NCBI GenBank assembly: GCA_013368445.1
Contig: JAACJO010000008.1
Location: forward strand, 1,612,001 to 1,676,000
Length of the DNA stretch: 64,000 nt
Direction: 5' to 3'
Source: Leucocoprinus leucothites
Lineage: Eukaryota; Basidiomycota; Agaricomycetes; Agaricales; Agaricaceae
This document shows, piece by piece, positions 59,401 through 64,000 of this stretch. Below the pieces are notes generated by a model. It ran no database searches, was not told where the DNA came from, and was given only the letters and a program-made list of their open reading frames with translations. Numbering within the stretch: position 1 is the first letter of the stretch; each line of letters opens with the position of its first letter. The translations under genes and the position numbers were made by a program.

Positions 59401-60089
59401 ATATGGTCTTGCACAAGTTACTAAAGATCTTATGCGTACGCCCTCCCTCCTTCCAATCCACCCCTTCCCACTAATAATTTATCTTCCATACATTGGCAGC
59501 CGGCGATTACACTCTTATAGCCTCATCGTTCGAACCAACCCACACCGGTCCCTTCACGATCAAAGTTGAATGTTCAACGCCTTTTGATCTCAAGAGTATT
59601 CCACAGGAAGGAGCGGGGATGTATACGAAAATCATCAAAGGTGCCTGGGATGCCAATTCGCTATCGGCTGGTGCACCGCAGTTTCAGCGGTATGCGGAGA
59701 ATCCGAGGTATGAGCTTGTGGTGCCTTCATCTGGGCAGATCAAGTATGTTCTCCTCAGCTTAATGTCAACTAGGAGAAGGCTGACTTTATTGGTGGTGGG
59801 TAGGATTCGACTCCAATTGATTGGGAAAGCAAAAGCTAGTCCTGTAACGCTGAATGTAGCGCTGTTTAATGCTCCTACATCCAATACAACCACCACCACC
59901 AGTGGCACTCCCGTGGCTACTTCAGGCACGTACAGCGAAACATTGGCTGGGGTGGTTACACCGCTTGTTACATTGGCCAAGGGGAGGTATGAGATTGTGC
60001 CGTCGACGTATATGCCTGGGGTGCAGGTGGAGTTTAGGTTGATTGTGTATTGTAGTGTTGGGAGTTTTGAGGTGAAGAAGGTTCAGTGA
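56427..60089 (+). CDS. PalB/Rim13-type calpain-like cysteine protease of the alkaline-pH pathway
   Basis: In fungi PalB/Rim13 cleaves the PacC/Rim101 transcription factor at ESCRT-III-marked endosomes. Many short exons; spliced protein over 900 residues. Residues 1-15 (MLTSTPSSPDARSAE) are followed by a MIT-like helical bundle (TIYTKATKAELARNYDEAF, KLYIQATESYLHL, KALERAEKIKAYAQ). The calpain core has GLNFPLWDD, then QHIVTDCSVCASISVCLEHA (catalytic Cys), VKMFVNGAWRRVVIDDALPY, WPSLIEKSYMKLMGGYDFPG, LSAHSYAVIDI (catalytic His) and VFTVLDSWVRPED, where an Asn (NPW) is usual. C-terminal beta-sandwich domains follow, with SNAGTYTNSSHFLV, VNPQYHLRIHP, AGDYTLIASSF. The stop follows FEVKKVQ. Introns include a (CT)n run at 57005-57027. 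Confidence 0.85.
57005..57027 (+). repeat. CT dinucleotide microsatellite in a PalB intron
   Basis: About ten CT units close to the 5' part of an intron after DDPSSSTN. Seen directly. Confidence 0.7.
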
Positions 60090-60296
60090 AGGTGGTGGCT
60101 GGTGGCGTTTGGTGTTTGTTAGTGAGCTTGTTAGTAGACTTTTACGGGATTCTAGTTGTATGTGGGAACAAGGATATCATCATTCAGTTATGGTATAGGT
60201 ACACGGAACAGAGCAATGGTACACAAAGCAAAGTACGAAAGACATGGAATCACAGAGAGCCGACGTGATGCGAAAGCCAAAAGTATTATGAAATCC

Positions 60297-61972
60297 TCAA
60301 TCCATCAACACGTCCTTTGATGACTTCTTGGCCGGACTCGCAGGTCTTCTCGGCGAAGGTGAACGAGGTGGAGAAGGGCGTGGAGAAGGTAATGGTTCTG
60401 AAGCGTTCGCACTCGCATTCGCGTTCAACGAAGACTGTCCCATTTTGGCATTATCGTCAACGACGTAGTAGGTGCTTCCATCTATGATCGAAGAGCCGGA
60501 AGGGTCCCCTCCCGCTCCAACGCCAGTACCGGGATCAACACGAGGAACAGGAGTAACGTCATCAGCTACTTCCCAAAAATTCTTCGCTTGAAAGCTAGAT
60601 CCTGCACCTAATATAGCTGTCGAAGAACCACTAGAAGAACTCGCATCGACTGCAGCAGAATCAGATGAACTAGCCAAAGCGGCAGCTAACATCCGACCAC
60701 GGTGTACCGCTTGCTCCCATGCGCTGCGTAATGGACCGGAATCTTTCTTGAGATTATGCTCGATGATGAGATCACGCATTTTGTGGGAGATGGATGGGGA
60801 TTGGTAGAAGGAGAGTGTGTCGGATGATGGGAGGGGTGTCATTAGTGGGATTGTGGCTCGGGATTTTGTGAGTGGGGAGGGTTTGGAGGGGGAGGGTGTG
60901 ATGGAGTGGAGATCTGCGTGCAGGATTATAGATGCTGAGGAGAAAGGAAAAAAGAGTGAGTGGTGAGGTAAGTAGAGTGAGGGAAGTGGGATGAATACCT
61001 TCGCGGTCGGCCATACTAGCAAGGGCTCTTGTCTGTTCCAGAATTGCTTTTTCAGTTCGGGAGTCGTATTCTGGTGAAGAGAAGAGAGGGGCTACGCGGC
61101 TAAGAGCGACACTGAAGAAGAGGAAGAGTTGGTGGAGGAAGAGAACATGTTGGAATGTGACGCGGTTGGGGAAGAGGTAGCCGAATATGAATGTTGAATG
61201 ACCGGTGGGTGCGAGGATAATTGTGAGTTCGGAAATTAGGAAAGCTGAGAAGAGGAGGTAGCGCCACTGAGTGGTAAAGGTAAAACGTCGTGTCAGTTGT
61301 TGTCACGATGACAGTTGAGTAGGGGGTTTAAGCGGTGACACGTACGAAGGAAACTGGGCTTGGTTTGCCGATGGTTGACCAAAAGAGGAGAGCGGCACCA
61401 CTAACGATGTGGTAGCCTGATGATTGTAAAACTCCGTGGTAGATAAAATCGCGTTGAGTAGTGCATGATTTCCAGGATAAAACACTAGGACCGAAACTGC
61501 TTTAATCATCAGCACGTGTAAAAACCTTGGAAGAAAATGACGCTGACCGGTCATATGCGAATCTGACGACTGGGTTTTTCAAAGCTTCAAATACTTCTCT
61601 GACCATCATGAACAACTGAGCACCGTCCGGTCCAACATCAGGTCGATCCGGATGATTCCTCTTCGCAAACTGCCTAAACGCGATTTTCAAACCATTTTCG
61701 TCTACGCCAGGTGCAACACCTAAGATTTCATAGAAATTGGGTGGTAATGCACGAGCAGATTGGACCATATTGTAGAGAAGATAGCCGAGAACGACAAAAG
61801 CAAAGGTGTAGGCATAGTGTTTTCTGTATGCTGGTGTACCGGGGACAGGAGGGGTGAATGTGGGGATTTTTGAAGCGAGAGTTTTGTGAGAGAAGGAGAG
61901 GAGGTGGCGCGTTGCAAAGTCGGGAATGACTGTCCAGCCTATGAGGCCGAACCATGCAGATCCAAAAGCCAT
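60297..61972 (-). CDS. Membrane-anchored J-domain protein (Hsp40 type)
   Basis: Four exons, about 490 residues. Starts MAFGSAWFGLIGWTVIPDF. Helices near residues 5-20 and 60-78 are followed by a J domain: LPPNFYEILGVAPGVDENGL, KIAFRQFAKRNHPDRPDVGP with the HPD motif, MMVREVFEALKNPVVRFAYDR. The next exons carry FGPSVLSWKSCTTQRDFIYH and two or three further helices (LLFWSTIGKP region, RYLLFSAFLISELTIILA, HVLFLHQLFLFFSVALSR). The C-terminal third is Ser/Pro-rich and disordered, ending PASPAKKSSKDVLMD. Likely an ER co-chaperone for Hsp70, by analogy with ER J-proteins; localisation is inferred. Start at 61972 is preferred over an upstream Met in the same frame because it opens directly on the hydrophobic segment. 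Confidence 0.78.
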
Positions 61973-62337
61973 AGTATAGGCGACTGAGATACCAGAGGAC
62001 TCACTTAGGCTGACAGGAGGCCAAGGCACGTAAGATCACATGACCATTACGATTCATAATTTCATTGTCAAGAAAGTCGGTGGTTTTCGTTCTACATTGT
62101 ACAACTCACATGTCCTTTCGAGCGCGTGCTCAGTTTTGTGTGCTCTTAAAAATTCTAGTCTCTTCGGGCGCTCTCTGGGGTATTTTCTCGACAATGAGTG
62201 TGGTTGTGGATGAAAGAATCAACTCTGTGAACTTGAACGAAAACCGGGCCGGCTCTTCTTGAAATTCACTGGTACTGGGCGCCTGTGGACTTGTTCACAG
62301 CTGTGACATTCAACAGCTCTGATCTCCTGCACTCACC
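61973..62337. other. Divergent promoter between J-protein and NACHT genes
   Basis: 365 bp shared by two divergent genes; no coding frame supported. Confidence 0.4.
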
Positions 62338-64000
62338 ATGCCTCTTGATTCTTTCATTGATTCTCTTTTTAATCGCCTCCGTGAGCCGTCCGATCGGGGT
62401 GCAGCTGAATACTTTTCAGCTGGCAATGAGAACAGTGAGTTCTCCTTCAATGAGCAACTGACAGTTGACCCAAATCCTCATAGCACGCAACAACACACAC
62501 TACAGAACTTACGCTCCGTTCCAGAATGCGCACAACTTCGTCATTCAGAACGCAACAATGATAAACAGAGCAGAATATCCTTACTCTGCTGGCAGATCGT
62601 GTAAGTGCCTGACTGCTTTAGAACTGTGCCCGCAACTTGACTGACCGACACCATCTGCGGTACAGTAATGGAGCTCCTACTGCCTTACACCAACCCAGAC
62701 GCTGCGATGGACTCCAGCGCTCGCGATCCACCTCCAAAATGCCATCCTGGAACACGCGTTGACATTATAGAGCAACTCGAGGAATGGCTGGAGAGCCTTT
62801 CTCGAGAGTATGACATGCTGTGGCTTTATGGGCCTGCCGGAACTGGCAAGTCCGCCATCGCACAAACATTTGCAGAACTGTGCGCTGAACGAAATCGTCT
62901 CGGAGCCACCTTCTTTTTCTCTCGCCCAAACCATCGTGATAAACCCGAATCTGTGATCCCTTCGCTTGCCTACCAACTCGCCTACTATTGTCCTGCGTAC
63001 AAGTCTATCATATCCCAGACTATTGTCGACGATCCCCAACTTCTTCGAAAAGCTGTGCATGTACAATTCAAGCGACTCATCATCGAACCCTTCTCGAGGC
63101 TGCAAGCCCAGGGCCATGAGGACGTCCGTCAGCCGTTCCTCGTTGTCCTCGACGGCCTTGATGAATGTGCGGGTGTGCGAGCACAGTCCCAGTTCATCAA
63201 TATGATTTCAGAACTCGTTCGGTTGAAGCGCGGCTTCCCGATCCTTTGGCTCCTCTGCAGCAGACCCGAATCCCATTTGAAGCACGTGTTTTCGCGAATT
63301 CCAGAGTGTGGTCGCTTGGAGCTTTTGTTGGACGAAGGAAGTCGGGAGGATGTAGAGCTGTTCCTCCGTGATAGTTTTGCAGCTATCAGAGACGAGAACC
63401 CTGATATCGTACCTTCGAACTGGCCTCCTGAGGATCAGGTGCGGGTGGTTTTGCGAGTTGCTTCTGGTCTCTTCGTGGTTGGATCCGTTGCGTTCAGATA
63501 CGTGGATGATCCCGCCTCCGGGTTGGGAACCCCTGTGGAGCGGTTGAACACTCTAGTGGCCTACCTAGTGCATTCGGAGAGGGTTGGAGCAAAGAGTCCC
63601 CTTGCAGCTTTGGACTTGGTTTACCTCCAAATACTCTCTGATGTGCCAAGCGAGGTCTTTCCCGTGACCCGCCGAGTCTTGGTACATTTAGCATTCAGAT
63701 CACTTGTTGAAAATTTCGCGGGCAGAGGCACACCAGCTCAGGCTGTTTGTAACATGCTTCAGTTTGACCAGAGCACTTTCTACAATGCTTTGCGTCACCT
63801 TCATTCTGTCCTTAAGGTTTCCTCTTCAGAAAACGCTGCCCACGAGCAACTCGAGTTTTACCATGCATCGTTTCATGACTTTTTGCTCGAGCCAAGTCGA
63901 TCTGGGGTATTTACCCTGAAGAGGCAAGAGATGTTCGCTGTGGAACTCAAAACATATATGCTTTGGCATCAATCTGATCACTCAGCGCATTATCATGAGG
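62338..64000 (+). CDS. NACHT-domain (NLR-like) protein, 5' part, truncated by the window end
   Basis: Fungal NLR-type STAND ATPases act in non-self recognition and programmed cell death. Exon 1 starts MPLDSFIDSLFNRLREPSDR and ends AGNENT; intron about 62437-62483; exon 2 reads FQNAHNFVIQNATMIN, a motif common in N-termini of Agaricomycete NLRs; the next intron ends with the acceptor at 62663-62664, and the long exon continues with MELLLPYTNPDAAMDSSARD, PPPKCHPGTRVDII, Walker A GPAGTGKSAIAQ (about residues 127-138), FFFSRPNHRDKPESVIPSLA, Walker B LVVLDGLDEC and SRPESHL (sensor-like). The frame stays open to base 64000, so the C-terminal repeats are beyond the window. Up to this point it is intact. 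Confidence 0.85.

Noticed and set aside
1..64000. CRISPR arrays, rRNA, bacterial operons or intact transposons
   Set aside because: No spaced direct repeats, transposase/reverse-transcriptase motifs or long terminal repeats were recognised.

Overview
This window looks like nuclear DNA of a filamentous basidiomycete, most likely an Agaricomycete. Coding genes are cut by many short introns (mostly about 45-70 nt, GT-AG), gene spacing is compact, both strands are used equally, and the gene families fit: F-box/LRR proteins, a NACHT protein, a Crinkler-like kinase, a GH71 alpha-1,3-glucanase, MARVEL-like four-helix membrane proteins and a PalB/Rim13 calpain. No bacterial operons, CRISPR arrays, rRNA or intact transposons were seen. 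Most gene models below were rebuilt by reading splice junctions by eye and checking that conserved motifs join in frame.

Left part (1-19 kb): an F-box protein, a small secreted protein, a 12-exon GH71 glucanase, a Crinkler-like atypical kinase, an NTF2/SnoaL-like protein, a basic nuclear-type protein and a fused aminodeoxychorismate (PABA) synthase with two apparent one-base frameshifts. A gene-poor 3 kb stretch with a 117-bp tandem duplication follows.

Middle (19-34.7 kb): a zinc alcohol dehydrogenase (CAD/ADH6 type), an F-box/LRR gene head-to-head with DPH5 (diphthamide synthesis), asparaginyl-tRNA synthetase, a DUF2828/vWA protein, two related membrane proteins, and the spliceosomal/decay factor LSm4. 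A tRNA-Gly-like relic lacking its anticodon arm lies between the AsnRS and DUF2828 genes.

Right part (34.7-64 kb): two tandem cation diffusion facilitator (zinc transporter) paralogs, an ERV2-type sulfhydryl oxidase, a prolyl aminopeptidase-like hydrolase, a 4.3 kb gene-poor stretch, an OPT oligopeptide transporter with a long disordered N-terminus, two intron-containing tRNA genes (Leu-AAG, Glu-TTC), the PalB/Rim13 calpain of alkaline-pH signalling, a membrane J-protein, and the 5' part of a NACHT (NLR-like) gene that runs off the end.

The genes do not form an obvious pathway cluster; most are housekeeping or lineage-typical. The most interesting points are the Crinkler-like kinase whose DFG-equivalent aspartate is changed, the duplicated zinc transporter whose first copy has lost a metal-site aspartate, the double frameshift in PABA synthase, the NACHT protein with a short N-terminal motif hidden behind introns, and the armless tRNA relic.
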